From: an uncultured Roseobacter sp.
GTDB taxonomy: Bacteria > Pseudomonadota > Alphaproteobacteria > Rhodobacterales > Rhodobacteraceae
Length of the DNA: 64,000 bases
NCBI RefSeq assembly: GCF_947492555.1
Contig: NZ_CANLNE010000002.1
Span: 549,501 to 613,500 of the forward strand
Direction: 5' to 3'
Below are positions 43,567-52,826 of the stretch, piece by piece. The translations under genes were made by a program, and so were the position numbers. A model generated the notes under the pieces. It was given only the letters and a program-made list of their open reading frames with translations, ran no database searches and was not told where the DNA came from. The first letter of the stretch is position 1, and every line of letters begins with the position of its first letter.

Positions 43567-44678
43567 TGGCCGCACCGCTTGACGGTCTGAAGGTCGTCGA
43601 ACTGGCACGTGTTCTGGCTGGCCCCTGGGCGGGCCAGACGTTGTCAGACCTCGGCTGCGAAGTGATCAAAGTGGAAAGCCCCGCAGGCGATGACACCCGC
43701 CAATGGGGCCCACCGTTCGTCACCCGGGGCGACGATGTCTCCGCGGCCTATTTCCACTCCACCAACCGGGGCAAGGCGTCGGTCACGGCGGATTTTCGCA
43801 CGGAGGATGGCAAGCAGAAGGTCAAGGACCTGCTGGGCGACGCCGACATCCTGATTGAGAACTTCAAGACCGGTGGGCTGGCCAAATACGGGCTGGATTA
43901 TGACAGCCTGTCGAAAGAGTTCCCGCGGCTGATCTATTGCTCGATCACCGGGTTCGGTCACACCGGGCCTTATGCGCCGCGCGCGGGATATGATTTCATC
44001 GTGCAGGGCATGTCGGGGCTGATGTCCGTGACCGGGGAGCCCGAAGGGCAACCGCAGAAATACGGAATCGCGATCACTGACATCCTGACGGGTGTCTATG
44101 CGACCACGGCGATTCTGGCGGCGGTGCACCAGCGGCATCAAACCGGGCGCGGCCAGCATATCGACATGGCCTTGATGGATGTGGCGGTGTCGATCACGTC
44201 CAATCAGGCGATGAATTACCTGACCACCGGCACGCCGCCGCGCCGGATGGGCAATGCGCATCTGAACCTCGCGCCCTATCAGGTCTTTGACTGCAAGGAC
44301 GGGCATATCATCATCGCCACCGGCAATGATGGTCAGTATCAGCGGCTCTGCCGTCTGCTGGGGCTGGAGGAGATGGCGACGGCGCCTGAGTTCCTCAAGA
44401 ACGTGGACCGTCTCGCCAATCGCGCAGAGATGGACACGCGGCTGACGGCGGTGACCCGGACGCGCACGCGCGCCGATCTGTTGGCGGCCTGCGAGGCCGC
44501 GGGTGTGCCCGCCGGGCCGATCAACGACATGGCCGAGGTGATGGCGGACCCGCAGGTGCACGCGCGCGGCATGCAGCTCGACCTGGAGGGCGTGCCGGGC
44601 GTGCGGTCCCCCTTTACCTTTTCCGATGCAGAATTGGCGTTGCACCGCCCCGCGCCAAAGCTGGGAGAAAACGACTAG
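43566..44678 (+). CDS. CaiB/BaiF family CoA-transferase
   Basis: 370 residues, family III CoA-transferase. Begins [16 protein letters not shown]; catalytic Asp in His-Ile-Asp-Met-Ala-Leu-Met-Asp; Asn-Arg-Gly-Lys near residue 70. Substrate unknown. Starts at the dsbA stop codon (TAATG), so likely one transcript with dciA-like and dsbA. Overlaps the end of lpxK by 4 bases. Confidence 0.92.
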   Translation: MAAPLDGLKVVELARVLAGPWAGQTLSDLGCEVIKVESPAGDDTRQWGPPFVTRGDDVSAAYFHSTNRGKASVTADFRTEDGKQKVKDLLGDADILIENFKTGGLAKYGLDYDSLSKEFPRLIYCSITGFGHTGPYAPRAGYDFIVQGMSGLMSVTGEPEGQPQKYGIAITDILTGVYATTAILAAVHQRHQTGRGQHIDMALMDVAVSITSNQAMNYLTTGTPPRRMGNAHLNLAPYQVFDCKDGHIIIATGNDGQYQRLCRLLGLEEMATAPEFLKNVDRLANRAEMDTRLTAVTRTRTRADLLAACEAAGVPAGPINDMAEVMADPQVHARGMQLDLEGVPGVRSPFTFSDAELALHRPAPKLGEND

Positions 44679-45667
44679 GGCGCTTTGAACGCGTCCAACC
44701 GCTCAAAGAGCGGGTTTTCGGCCTGCGCAAAGGTCAGCCGCACCGGCAGTGTGATCACTTTCATGCGGAACGCCGGGGGCAGGCGCACGGCGTCTTTCTC
44801 GGTGGTCACAAGCTGCGCGCCCTTGGCTTTTGCATCCGCTTCCAACCGTGTCATCAGGGCGGGTGTCAGCGGCTGGTGATCCTCCAGCGGTTCGCTATGC
44901 AAGAGACGGGCACCTAGTCCGCGCAGGGTGTCAAAGAACTTCTCGGGGTGGGCGATCCCTGCAAAGGCGACGATGGGCTCATCCGTCCAGTCCATGCCCG
45001 TCTGCAGTGGTGCGAGCTGTGCTGCAACGCGTGGCAGTGTTTGGGGGACTGCAGCGGCGAACTCTGCCTGCGCCGTGGCATCGCCGAGTGTGAGCAGGAT
45101 ATCCGCCCGCGCCAGCCCGACATCGACGGGTTCCCGCAATGGGCCTGCAGGCAGGCAGCGTTCATTGCCAAAGCCACGTTGTGCATCCACCACGACAATG
45201 CTGAGGTCCTTGTGCAGCGCCGGGTTCTGAAACCCGTCATCCAGCACAATGATGCTCGCGCCTGCAGCTTTCGCCGCCTTGCCGCCTGCCGCACGATCTT
45301 GCGCGACCCAGACATCGGCAAAGGCGGCAAGCAGCAGCGGTTCGTCGCCAACGTCCGCTGCCGTGTGCTGACTGGGGTCCACGCGCACCGGTCCTTTGAG
45401 GCGTCCGCCATAGCCGCGTGTGACCACATGCGGTTTGTGAAACCTGTCGCTCAGCCGTTCCAGAACGGCGATCACGGTGGGTGTCTTGCCGGTGCCACCT
45501 GCATTGATGTTGCCAACGCAGATCACCGGAATACCGAGTTTCACGCCGCTCGTTCCGGCAAGCCGCCGCGCCGTGCCTTGTGCATAGATCCACCCCAGGG
45601 GAGACAGGACGCGCGCCAACAGACCGGGCTTTTTCGGTGGTGTGAACCAGAAGTCAGGCGTTCGCAT
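44675..45667 (-). CDS. lpxK: Tetraacyldisaccharide 4'-kinase
   Basis: 330 residues. Phosphorylates lipid A disaccharide at the 4' position at the inner face of the inner membrane. P-loop Gly-Gly-Thr-Gly-Lys-Thr-Pro near residue 57, Asp-Asp-Gly-Phe-Gln around 145, and [10 protein letters not shown] near the end. Its start lies 14 bases inside the end of the KDO-transferase-like gene. Confidence 0.95.
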   Translation of the reverse strand: MRTPDFWFTPPKKPGLLARVLSPLGWIYAQGTARRLAGTSGVKLGIPVICVGNINAGGTGKTPTVIAVLERLSDRFHKPHVVTRGYGGRLKGPVRVDPSQHTAADVGDEPLLLAAFADVWVAQDRAAGGKAAKAAGASIIVLDDGFQNPALHKDLSIVVVDAQRGFGNERCLPAGPLREPVDVGLARADILLTLGDATAQAEFAAAVPQTLPRVAAQLAPLQTGMDWTDEPIVAFAGIAHPEKFFDTLRGLGARLLHSEPLEDHQPLTPALMTRLEADAKAKGAQLVTTEKDAVRLPPAFRMKVITLPVRLTFAQAENPLFERLDAFKAP

Positions 45668-46901
45668 GGCGTTTTTCCAACCGCTCGTCCAGCGTGGTCT
45701 GCACCAGATCGATCACCCGGTCGGTCAGCTCGGCCCCGTGGCTGATCACATCCCAGCCCGCATGCGCCATGGCTGCGGCCTGATCAGGCGCGATCAACCG
45801 TGTGACGGCTGTCCCAAGGCTTTGCGCGTCTTTCACGATCCGGGCGGCCCCGGCATTCGCTAACCGCGAATAGAATGGCAGGTACCGCCGCACATTCGGG
45901 CCGTATAGTACGGCGGAGCCCAGGGCCGCCGCCTCGAAGGGGTTGCAGCCGCCATGGCCGGGCGACAGCGAACTGCCCAGAAAGGACACCGGGGCCAGCC
46001 GGTAGAAGAGGCCGAGATCACTGTTATCTTCTGCCATCATGACCTGCGTTGTCTCGCTGGGTTCGTCTCCAACGGACCATTCGCTGACGCGGAAGCCTTG
46101 TCCCACTGCCTGCTCGGCAAAATCGATGAGAGACTGGCTGTGTGCCGGGTGCAGGATCAGCAGCAACCGATGGGAATATCGCACTGCTTGGCGATGGGCG
46201 GCCAGTATGGTTTCGACTTCTTCCTCCTGTACGCTGGTGGCCAGCCATACAGGCCGTCCACCCAGCGTTCTGGTCATTTCCGACAGGTCCTGATCTTCGC
46301 AGGGCAATGCCTGTCCGCCTGCTTGCAGGGGCGAGGTCACTTCGATGGTATTCGCGGGCAGACCAAGGTTTTGCAGACGCTGTGCGGCCGGGACCGAGCG
46401 CGCCATCAGGGCTTTGAACCCTGTCAGCAGATCACGCGACAAATCGGGTAGCCAGCGGTCCCGACGCCCGTCGAATCCGCCGGTATCCGCGTCGATCAGG
46501 ATCATCGGACAGCCGTTTCGATGGGTCTCGTGCACAAGTGTGGGGCGCAACCGACCCCAGGCCCAGATACACATGTCAGGCGCCCAGTTCTTGAGAAAAC
46601 TCTCCACCGCTGCCGGATGCTCTGACGGGAGCTCATCCAGATGGATGTTGCCCTCTTTCGGGCTGGTCGTGCGGGCAAGATCGAGACCTTCGCGGTCCGG
46701 AAGGGTGATCAGTACATGCAGATCATCGCGCGCGCCGCAAAGCCGTTGTGCAAGATCCTGAATGGCGAGAAGATTGCCAGTCTCGGCTGCGTGCAGCCAG
46801 ACCACTTCGCCCTTGGGACGCGGCGCGCTTGGACCAAAGGACCGGGCCGCTGATCTGCGTGACAGCGCCCGGTAAGCCGCCATTCCGAACGAGCGGCTCA
46901 T
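45654..46901 (-). CDS. KDO-transferase-like protein (WaaA family), catalytic Glu position altered
   Basis: 415 residues with the GT-B fold of 3-deoxy-D-manno-octulosonic acid transferase. The C-terminal half is canonical: Leu-Gly-Leu-Phe-Tyr-Arg-Leu-Ala, then [12 protein letters not shown]. The N-terminal motif, normally His-x-x-Ser-Val-Gly-Glu with Glu as general base, reads His-Ala-Ala-Glu-Thr-Gly-Asn, so the Glu is replaced or shifted by three places. Operon context with lpxK supports an LPS role. It may be active with a shifted base, or a paralogue with the true WaaA elsewhere. Confidence 0.8.
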   Translation of the reverse strand: MSRSFGMAAYRALSRRSAARSFGPSAPRPKGEVVWLHAAETGNLLAIQDLAQRLCGARDDLHVLITLPDREGLDLARTTSPKEGNIHLDELPSEHPAAVESFLKNWAPDMCIWAWGRLRPTLVHETHRNGCPMILIDADTGGFDGRRDRWLPDLSRDLLTGFKALMARSVPAAQRLQNLGLPANTIEVTSPLQAGGQALPCEDQDLSEMTRTLGGRPVWLATSVQEEEVETILAAHRQAVRYSHRLLLILHPAHSQSLIDFAEQAVGQGFRVSEWSVGDEPSETTQVMMAEDNSDLGLFYRLAPVSFLGSSLSPGHGGCNPFEAAALGSAVLYGPNVRRYLPFYSRLANAGAARIVKDAQSLGTAVTRLIAPDQAAAMAHAGWDVISHGAELTDRVIDLVQTTLDERLEKRHANA

Positions 46902-46907
46902 AGGTCT

Positions 46908-47150
46908 TTACCCCAGTTCTTCGGTCGCGGAGGCAGCTGTCTCTTCGTCCCGCAGGCGGTGAAGGTGGGCGATGAAATAGCGCATGTGGGCATTGTCCAC
47001 GGTGCGGTGCGCTTCGGATTTCCACGCGTCGAACGCCGCCGCATAATCCGGGAAAATGCCAACAATATGAATGTCCTCGACATTCTTGAACGTGTTGCGG
47101 GTCGGGTCAACAAGTTCGCCACCAAAGACGAGATGCAGACGTTGCGTCAT
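46908..47150 (-). CDS. DUF4170 protein
   Basis: 80 residues. Phe-Gly-Gly-Glu-Leu, Val-Gly-Ile-Phe-Pro-Asp-Tyr-Ala-Ala-Ala-Phe, Trp and Tyr-Phe-Ile-Ala-His-Leu-His-Arg-Leu are typical of this alphaproteobacterial family, often found beside waaA and cysQ as here. Soluble; function unknown. Confidence 0.9.
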   Translation of the reverse strand: MTQRLHLVFGGELVDPTRNTFKNVEDIHIVGIFPDYAAAFDAWKSEAHRTVDNAHMRYFIAHLHRLRDEETAASATEELG

Positions 47151-47207
47151 GGGTTTTATCCTTTGAGACGGAGGGTTGGCGGAAAATCGCGTATCTGGAA
47201 GCCGGGG

Positions 47208-47993
47208 TCAAGGCGCGGCAGGTGCAAGCGCCGAGAGCACCTGTTGGTGCAGGTTGGGTCCGGCGGCGATCACCCCGTTGAGCGTGGGTGTGGCATTGTT
47301 GAAGCGCAGCGGCGTGCCGGATTTGTCGGTACACAGACCTCCCGCTTCGGTCACGATCAGCGCCCCGGCGGCAATATCCCATTCCCAGCTTGGCCTGAAG
47401 GTCAGCATGGCGTCAAAGCGTGCTTCGGCCACCAGCCCCAGCCGATACGCGAGCGAGGGCCGATGCGAGCGGTGAAAGACCGGTTGCCCCTCTGACCAAT
47501 GACTGGGGTCCATCACCGGCTTGGTCGCCAGAATCTCCGCCTCCTTGAGGTTTGCAGCGGTCGAGATGGTCAGCGGGGTGCCATTGAAAAACGCGCCTTC
47601 TCCCAAGGCTGCAGTATAAAGCTTGTCGCGCATCGGCAGGTAGATGGCGGCCGCCGTGATCTGGCCGCGATGCGCCACGGCGATGGAGTGCGCCCAGGTG
47701 CGCGACCCTTCGACAAAGCTGCGCGTGCCATCGATCGGGTCAATGATGAAAAGTGTCTCCTGGCCCAGCCGGTCGGCAGTGTCCTCGGTTTCCTCGGAAA
47801 GCCAACCATAGTCTGGGCGGGCGCTGCGCAGGGTCGTTTCCAGGGCTGTGTTCACCGCGAGGTCGGCTTCGGTCACGGGTCCGGCGCCGCCCGGTTTGTC
47901 CCAGGACTTTGCATCCTTGCCGACAAATCCGGTTGCCACACGGCCCGCGAGGCGGATGGCATCGGTGATCAGGGCGAGGTCAGTTGCCTGCAA
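47208..47993 (-). CDS. cysQ: Inositol-phosphatase-family protein, CysQ type
   Basis: 261 residues. Metal site Glu-Glu then Asp-Pro-Ile-Asp-Gly-Thr-Arg-Ser-Phe, and the C-terminal Trp-Asp-Ile-Ala-Ala-Gly-Ala-Leu-Ile-Val. Probably removes the 3' phosphate of 3'-phosphoadenosine 5'-phosphate from sulfate assimilation, though inositol phosphates are possible. Its ATG lies 14 bases inside pmbA. Confidence 0.88.
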   Translation of the reverse strand: MQATDLALITDAIRLAGRVATGFVGKDAKSWDKPGGAGPVTEADLAVNTALETTLRSARPDYGWLSEETEDTADRLGQETLFIIDPIDGTRSFVEGSRTWAHSIAVAHRGQITAAAIYLPMRDKLYTAALGEGAFFNGTPLTISTAANLKEAEILATKPVMDPSHWSEGQPVFHRSHRPSLAYRLGLVAEARFDAMLTFRPSWEWDIAAGALIVTEAGGLCTDKSGTPLRFNNATPTLNGVIAAGPNLHQQVLSALAPAAP

Positions 47994-49326
47994 GGGTCAT
48001 TCCTGGCACCAGCAAGGAGGGGACCACCCGGCTCAGATGTGCGCGCGCGTCATTTGCGGGCACGATCTGGCGCAGCATGTCGCGCAGGTTCCCGGCGATG
48101 GTGCATTCGTTGATCGCATGGGTGACCTCGCCGTTTTCCACCCAGAACCCAGCGGCTCCGCGTGAATAGTCGCCCGTGTTGGGGTTGATGGTCGCCCCGA
48201 TCATCGAAGTCACCAGCAAGCCGGTGCCCATGTCGCGGAGCAGGTCCGCGCGGCTCACCTCCCCCTGGCTCAGTGCCACATTCCAGGTGGAGGGTGAGGG
48301 CGCAGAGGAGGTCCCGCGTCCTGCATTCCCCGTCGAGGGCAGCCCGAGCTTGCGCCCGGTGGCCAGATCCAGCGTCCAGCCGGTCAAAACACCACCCTTG
48401 ACGATCTCGCGCCTCTGCGTCGGCAAGCCTTCGCCGTCGAAGGGGCGGGACCCCGAAGCACGCGGGCGGTGCGGATCTTCGACCAGTGAGAGGTGATCCG
48501 GCAGCACGGGCTGCCCCTTGGCATCACGCAGCCAGGACGCGCCACGGGCGATGGATGATCCGTTGATGGCGGCCAGCAAATGGCCGATCAGGGAGGAGGC
48601 GATGCGTTCATCGAAGAGCACGGGAAAGCTGCCGGTGGGCGGTTTGCGGGCGTCCAGTCGGGCCACCGCCCGTTCCGCAGCCTGCGTGCCGATGTCGCGC
48701 GCATCCCGCAGATCGGACTGAAAGGTGCGGCTGTCACCATCCACGTCGCGTTCCATACCGGTGCCGGTTCCCGCGATGGCGACACAGGACAGCCCGCGGC
48801 TGGTGCGGCTGTAGCCGCCGGAAAATCCGTTGGTCGCAGCAAGATGCACATGTCGGGCGGAATACCCGGCGGAGGCGGATTGTACCTGCGTCACCGCCTT
48901 GTTCTCCAGTGCGGCGGCTTCGGCGGCCTGTGCGTCTTCCTGCAGGCTTGCGGGCGAGGGTTCCGGTGCCGGATCGTGCAGTTCCAGACGCGCCACATCT
49001 ATATCACGGGCCAGCTGGTCGGGATCGGCAAGACCGGTATAGGGGTCTTCGGGAGCTTCTTGCGCCATGGCGATGGCCCGCACGGCCATTTCCTCCAGCG
49101 TCTTGGGGGCGATGTCGGACGCGGATACCGTGGCACTGCGCTGGCCGACAAAGACCCGGAGCCCGAGATCCACGGCTTCGGCCCGTTCGGCATGCTCCAA
49201 CGCGCCCGCCCGCACGTCGATGCTGAGCGATGTGCCCTGCATCACGATGGCATCGGCGGCATCGGCACCCGCTGTCCGGGCGGCATCAAGTAGCTGAGCG
49301 GTCAGGCTCTCCGGCGACTGGGTCAT
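47980..49326 (-). CDS. pmbA: TldD/PmbA family protein, PmbA subunit
   Basis: 448 residues. No HExxH motif, as expected for the TldE/PmbA partner that pairs with the metalloprotease subunit TldD. Conserved parts include Gly-Gly-Tyr-Ser-Arg-Thr, Phe-Asp-Gly-Glu-Gly, and Asn-Pro-Asn-Thr-Gly-Asp-Tyr-Ser-Arg-Gly-Ala-Ala-Gly-Phe-Trp-Val-Glu-Asn-Gly. tldD is not in the window. Confidence 0.92.
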   Translation of the reverse strand: MTQSPESLTAQLLDAARTAGADAADAIVMQGTSLSIDVRAGALEHAERAEAVDLGLRVFVGQRSATVSASDIAPKTLEEMAVRAIAMAQEAPEDPYTGLADPDQLARDIDVARLELHDPAPEPSPASLQEDAQAAEAAALENKAVTQVQSASAGYSARHVHLAATNGFSGGYSRTSRGLSCVAIAGTGTGMERDVDGDSRTFQSDLRDARDIGTQAAERAVARLDARKPPTGSFPVLFDERIASSLIGHLLAAINGSSIARGASWLRDAKGQPVLPDHLSLVEDPHRPRASGSRPFDGEGLPTQRREIVKGGVLTGWTLDLATGRKLGLPSTGNAGRGTSSAPSPSTWNVALSQGEVSRADLLRDMGTGLLVTSMIGATINPNTGDYSRGAAGFWVENGEVTHAINECTIAGNLRDMLRQIVPANDARAHLSRVVPSLLVPGMTLAGN

Positions 49327-49393
49327 TCAGTAAGCTCCAAACCAATTCCACGTCAGGTAGCGGTGTCATGCAGGCACTGCAAGGGAGGAAGGC

Positions 49394-49417
49394 AAAAAGG
49401 GGCGCTCGCTGCGCCCC
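49394..49417 (-). terminator. Intrinsic terminator for the DUF2125 gene
   Basis: Read on the minus strand: GGGGCGC, loop, GCGCCCC, then TTTTT. The arms are 49399-49405 and 49411-49417. It lies 32 bases after the DUF2125 stop and so separates that gene from pmbA. Confidence 0.88.
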
Positions 49418-49448
49418 TCTTTCTCGTCTACATGCGTTTATTCAGCGG

Positions 49449-50972
49449 CTACTGAATGCGCTGGCCGTTGGCCATGATGTGGCCCTGCTCATTGATCTCG
49501 ATCTTGGAAGTGAGCGTATCGGGGGCTTTGCCCGGTACGGCAAGAAGCCCCATCATCATCCGGGCGCCCATCGCCTGATCCTCGGGCAGCAAGCCCATGG
49601 AGACAAGCGTATCCAGCAGCTTGTTGCCGCCGACCAGCATCAGATCCGCAGAGCCTTTGGGTTTCAGCCCGGCACCCGGCGTATCCGTATCGAAGGTGAA
49701 TGCACCCTCGCCGGTCAATTCGGCACCGGCTGCAGTGACCTGAAGCCGATTGATATCCACGGATTCCAGCTCGGCCGGCGTAAAGCCCGGATCGTCCACG
49801 ACTGCTGCTGCGGAGGGGTCAAGGAAATCAAACAGAAGCCGGGCCTTGCCGGTCAGGTCCAGCACAAAAGTCGCGGGTGTGCGCGGCAGTTGTGCCTGCG
49901 GATCAAACAACCCCCACAGCAGATCGGACATTGTGAAATCGTTGAAGGAAAAACCAACGGCAAAATCATCGGCAGCGTCGGATTTCTGCAAGGGCATCGC
50001 GAAGTTGAAGCTCGCCCTGGCCATGTCGACTTCGATGGGTACCGGGAAATCCTCCGTTGTCATGGCCAATTTGAGGTTGTTCTGACGGCCAGAGTAATTC
50101 AGACCATCGGCCCCCATGACAACTTCGAGCTTGCCACCCGTCGAGGAGGTCTCTGCGGAAAAAGCCTCGGCGTTGTTCTCTTTGACCGACATGGTCGTGG
50201 AACCACCCGAGTAGTCGAACGCGCCTTTGACCGCCATGCCAGCGGCGAGGAGGGCGGAGATATCGCTGGCATCCTGAACAACAAGCGGCACGGCGCTTTC
50301 ACCGGAAAAGCTGATGCCGTCTATCCCGCCTTCAAGATCAACTGTGCCCTGGCCCTCGGGATCGATGAAAGCAAGGGTATAGTCGACGTCCGTGGCCTGC
50401 ATACGCTGGTCATAGAGGCGCTTCCCGGTCACACGGGACTGCGTGGTACCGGACAGGCCGTTCATGATCACGCGCATGGCCACATTGGCTGCGTCGATCG
50501 TTTCGCCATCCACGATCAGTTCAGTCAACAGCAGTTCGAGGCTCTGTGCCGTATAGGTGCTTGTCATCTCCGTCGGCACACCTGACACGGTCGTTTTCGC
50601 GCCCGAAGGGCGAAGTTCCATCTGGATGTTTGCGTCTGCGCCTTCAGGATCGGTGATGGACATCTCGACGGGCATCACTTCGGGAAAGGTCACGTTGACG
50701 CTGCCGTCATCCGTCTCTGTGAATGTCACCTGATCGATGCGCATGATCATGCCTGCGGCATCGCTCGTTTCCGGAGAAGTGAATTCGATGTCGCTGACGG
50801 TCAGCGTGTCGCCGGATTTGGCTTCGTCTGCCGAAACTTCGTAGCCGACCCCGTTGAAATAGGCTTTCCAGTCGTTCCACACATCCTGTCCGCTGACATC
50901 TGCCTGTGCCGCGGACGCCAACGCGCCGAGGATCACTGCAACAGACGCAGTTCGGAGGGTCAAAAAAGTCAT
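49449..50972 (-). CDS. DUF2125 envelope protein
   Basis: 507 residues with a signal peptide (about 1-24, cut after Ala-Gln-Ala). The rest is long, beta-rich and repetitive, the DUF2125 pattern. The repeated strands resemble periplasmic lipid-handling (AsmA/TamB-like) proteins, but that is inference. Divergent from the SDR gene. Confidence 0.85.
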   Translation of the reverse strand: MTFLTLRTASVAVILGALASAAQADVSGQDVWNDWKAYFNGVGYEVSADEAKSGDTLTVSDIEFTSPETSDAAGMIMRIDQVTFTETDDGSVNVTFPEVMPVEMSITDPEGADANIQMELRPSGAKTTVSGVPTEMTSTYTAQSLELLLTELIVDGETIDAANVAMRVIMNGLSGTTQSRVTGKRLYDQRMQATDVDYTLAFIDPEGQGTVDLEGGIDGISFSGESAVPLVVQDASDISALLAAGMAVKGAFDYSGGSTTMSVKENNAEAFSAETSSTGGKLEVVMGADGLNYSGRQNNLKLAMTTEDFPVPIEVDMARASFNFAMPLQKSDAADDFAVGFSFNDFTMSDLLWGLFDPQAQLPRTPATFVLDLTGKARLLFDFLDPSAAAVVDDPGFTPAELESVDINRLQVTAAGAELTGEGAFTFDTDTPGAGLKPKGSADLMLVGGNKLLDTLVSMGLLPEDQAMGARMMMGLLAVPGKAPDTLTSKIEINEQGHIMANGQRIQ

Positions 50973-51100
50973 TCTCTAATCCTTATCAACAACTGTCGCG
51001 CGCATGGTCTGCCAAGGTATGGCGATGGTCAAGGGGCTGTAGGTCTGGACCCTGCCCGCGCGGCACTTTACCACAAGGCAATCAGCAAGGAGCTTTGCAC

Positions 51101-51850
51101 ATGGATATGACAGGAAAAACAGTACTGATCACCGGGGCAAGCCGTGGGATTGGCGCAGAAACGGCACGGGTTTTCGCCAGGGCCGGGGCGAACGTGGCGC
51201 TTGTCGCGCGCGGGCAGGGCCAGATTGCGGATCTGGCCGGAGAGATCGGCCAGCAGGCCATCGCGATCCCCTGTAACGTTGCCAATGCCCGCGAAGTTGC
51301 GGCCGCTGTCGATACCACGGTTGATGCGTTCGGCGGACTGGACGTTCTGATCAATAACGCAGGCGTGATCGAGCCGATTTCGCATCTGAGCGACGCGGAT
51401 GTCGAAACCTGGGGGGATGTCATTGATATCAACCTCAAGGGGGTCTTTTACGGCATGCGGGCCGTCGTGCCGGTGATGAAGGCGAGCGGGGGCGGATCGG
51501 TCCTGACCATCAGTTCCGGGGCCGCCCATGGGCCGGTGGAGGCCTGGAGCCATTACTGCGCCTCCAAGGCCGCCGTGAACATGCTGACCCGGTGCCTTGA
51601 TAAGGAAGAGGCCGAGCATGGTATCCGCGCCATCGGGTTGTCGCCGGGCACGGTTGCCACGCAGATGCAGCGAGAGATCAAGTCGAGCGGCATCAACCCG
51701 GTCAGCCAGTTAGACTGGGATGCGCATATTCCCGCGGACTGGCCCGCGCGTGCGCTGTTGTGGATGTGCAGCCCGGCGGCCGATGCGTGGTGCGGGCAGG
51801 AGATTTCGCTGCGGGACGAAGACATCCGTCGGCAAGCGGGCCTTACATGA
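51101..51850 (+). CDS. Short-chain dehydrogenase/reductase
   Basis: 249 residues from ATG 51101, which has AAGGAG at eight bases. NAD(P) loop Thr-Gly-Ala-Ser-Arg-Gly-Ile-Gly, Asn-Asn-Ala-Gly, Ser-Ser and the Tyr-Cys-Ala-Ser-Lys (YxxxK) active site. The substrate is unknown; coupling to an enoyl-CoA hydratase-like gene suggests acyl-CoA or related carbon chains. ATGA overlap with the next gene. Confidence 0.9.
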   Translation: MDMTGKTVLITGASRGIGAETARVFARAGANVALVARGQGQIADLAGEIGQQAIAIPCNVANAREVAAAVDTTVDAFGGLDVLINNAGVIEPISHLSDADVETWGDVIDINLKGVFYGMRAVVPVMKASGGGSVLTISSGAAHGPVEAWSHYCASKAAVNMLTRCLDKEEAEHGIRAIGLSPGTVATQMQREIKSSGINPVSQLDWDAHIPADWPARALLWMCSPAADAWCGQEISLRDEDIRRQAGLT

Positions 51851-52455
51851 TCACGCTCGACCGCGCGGGTGATGTCTGGACGGTTACGTTGAACCGTCCG
51901 GACAAGGCCAATGCGCTGACCGAAGAGATGCTGACCGACTTGCGCGATGTGATGCTGTCCGCTCAGGACGCGCGGGCCGTGATCCTGACAGGTACGGGTA
52001 AGGTCTTTAGTGCAGGCGCAGATCTGGACGCCGCCCGCGCCGGGCTCGCGACCTCGCCGCTCTGGGAAGAACTCTCGATGGCAGTGGCGGCGTTGCCCGG
52101 TCTGTCGATTGCGGCGTTGAACGGCACGCTTGCGGGGGGCGCCATGGGCATGGCGCTGGCCTGTGACATGCGGATTTCCGTTGCGACGGCGCGGTTTTTC
52201 TATCCGGTCATGAAGCTGGGCTTCCTGCCACAGCCGAGCGACCCCAAGCGCATGGCGGCCCTGATCGGTCCGGCCCGGACCAAACTGATCCTGATGGGTG
52301 GGCAGAAAATAGACGCTGAAGAGGCGCTGAGATTTGGGTTGATTGACCGAATTGTGACGCCTGACGATCTGATGACACAGGCGCTGGCCCTGACGGTCGA
52401 CACCGTTGCCGCGCAACCTGACCTTGCCACGCAGATCAAGGACATGTGCAGCTAG
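51847..52455 (+). CDS. Enoyl-CoA hydratase/isomerase family protein
   Basis: 202 residues, short for the family (~260). Crotonase core: Leu-Asn-Arg-Pro-Asp-Lys-Ala-Asn-Ala-Leu, oxyanion Gly-Lys-Val-Phe-Ser-Ala-Gly-Ala-Asp-Leu, and Asn-Gly-Thr-Leu-Ala-Gly-Gly-Ala-Met-Gly. The C-terminal helical part is reduced. The catalytic Glu pair of classical hydratases is not obvious, so a different reaction is possible. Translationally coupled to the SDR. Confidence 0.85.
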   Translation: MITLDRAGDVWTVTLNRPDKANALTEEMLTDLRDVMLSAQDARAVILTGTGKVFSAGADLDAARAGLATSPLWEELSMAVAALPGLSIAALNGTLAGGAMGMALACDMRISVATARFFYPVMKLGFLPQPSDPKRMAALIGPARTKLILMGGQKIDAEEALRFGLIDRIVTPDDLMTQALALTVDTVAAQPDLATQIKDMCS

Positions 52456-52459
52456 GCTG

Positions 52460-52753
52460 TCACCTTTTGCGCCGCCCACCGGGCACTTTCGACAAGAACC
52501 CCGGCGGGCGCTTGCGCACCCAGGCAATGAACTTCTCCAGCCGGGGATGACGGCGGAGCGCTTCCATATCGGCGTAGTCCCGCGCCAGTTCCGCCTCTGT
52601 CAGTGTCGCGTGGATTTCCCGATGGCAGATGTGATGCAACAACACGGTCGGCCCGCCCTTGCCGCCTTTCAACTTCGGGATCAGGTGATGATGGCTCTGT
52701 TTCACCTCCGGCGGGATCGGACGATCACACAGAGGGCAGATCGGATCGGACAT
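52460..52753 (-). CDS. Small HNH nuclease-like protein
   Basis: 97 residues. Cys-Pro-Leu-Cys at the start, then His-His-His-Leu-Ile-Pro-Lys and His-His-Ile-Cys-His-Arg-Glu-Ile-His, giving an HNH/zinc-ribbon fold. The C-terminus is basic. Convergent with the enoyl-CoA hydratase gene (4-base gap). No phage or restriction genes nearby. Confidence 0.87.
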   Translation of the reverse strand: MSDPICPLCDRPIPPEVKQSHHHLIPKLKGGKGGPTVLLHHICHREIHATLTEAELARDYADMEALRRHPRLEKFIAWVRKRPPGFLSKVPGGRRKR

Positions 52754-52826
52754 CTGGGCTTGCTCCGGCAGGCGGTGACGGGCAAGACTCTAGGTGTGAT
52801 CGTGACGATGGAAAGAGGGGCACCGC

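Noticed and set aside
52460-52753. HNH protein as a sign of a mobile element or homing endonuclease
   Set aside because: No flanking repeats, intron, phage or restriction genes; similar small HNH proteins are common in chromosomes.
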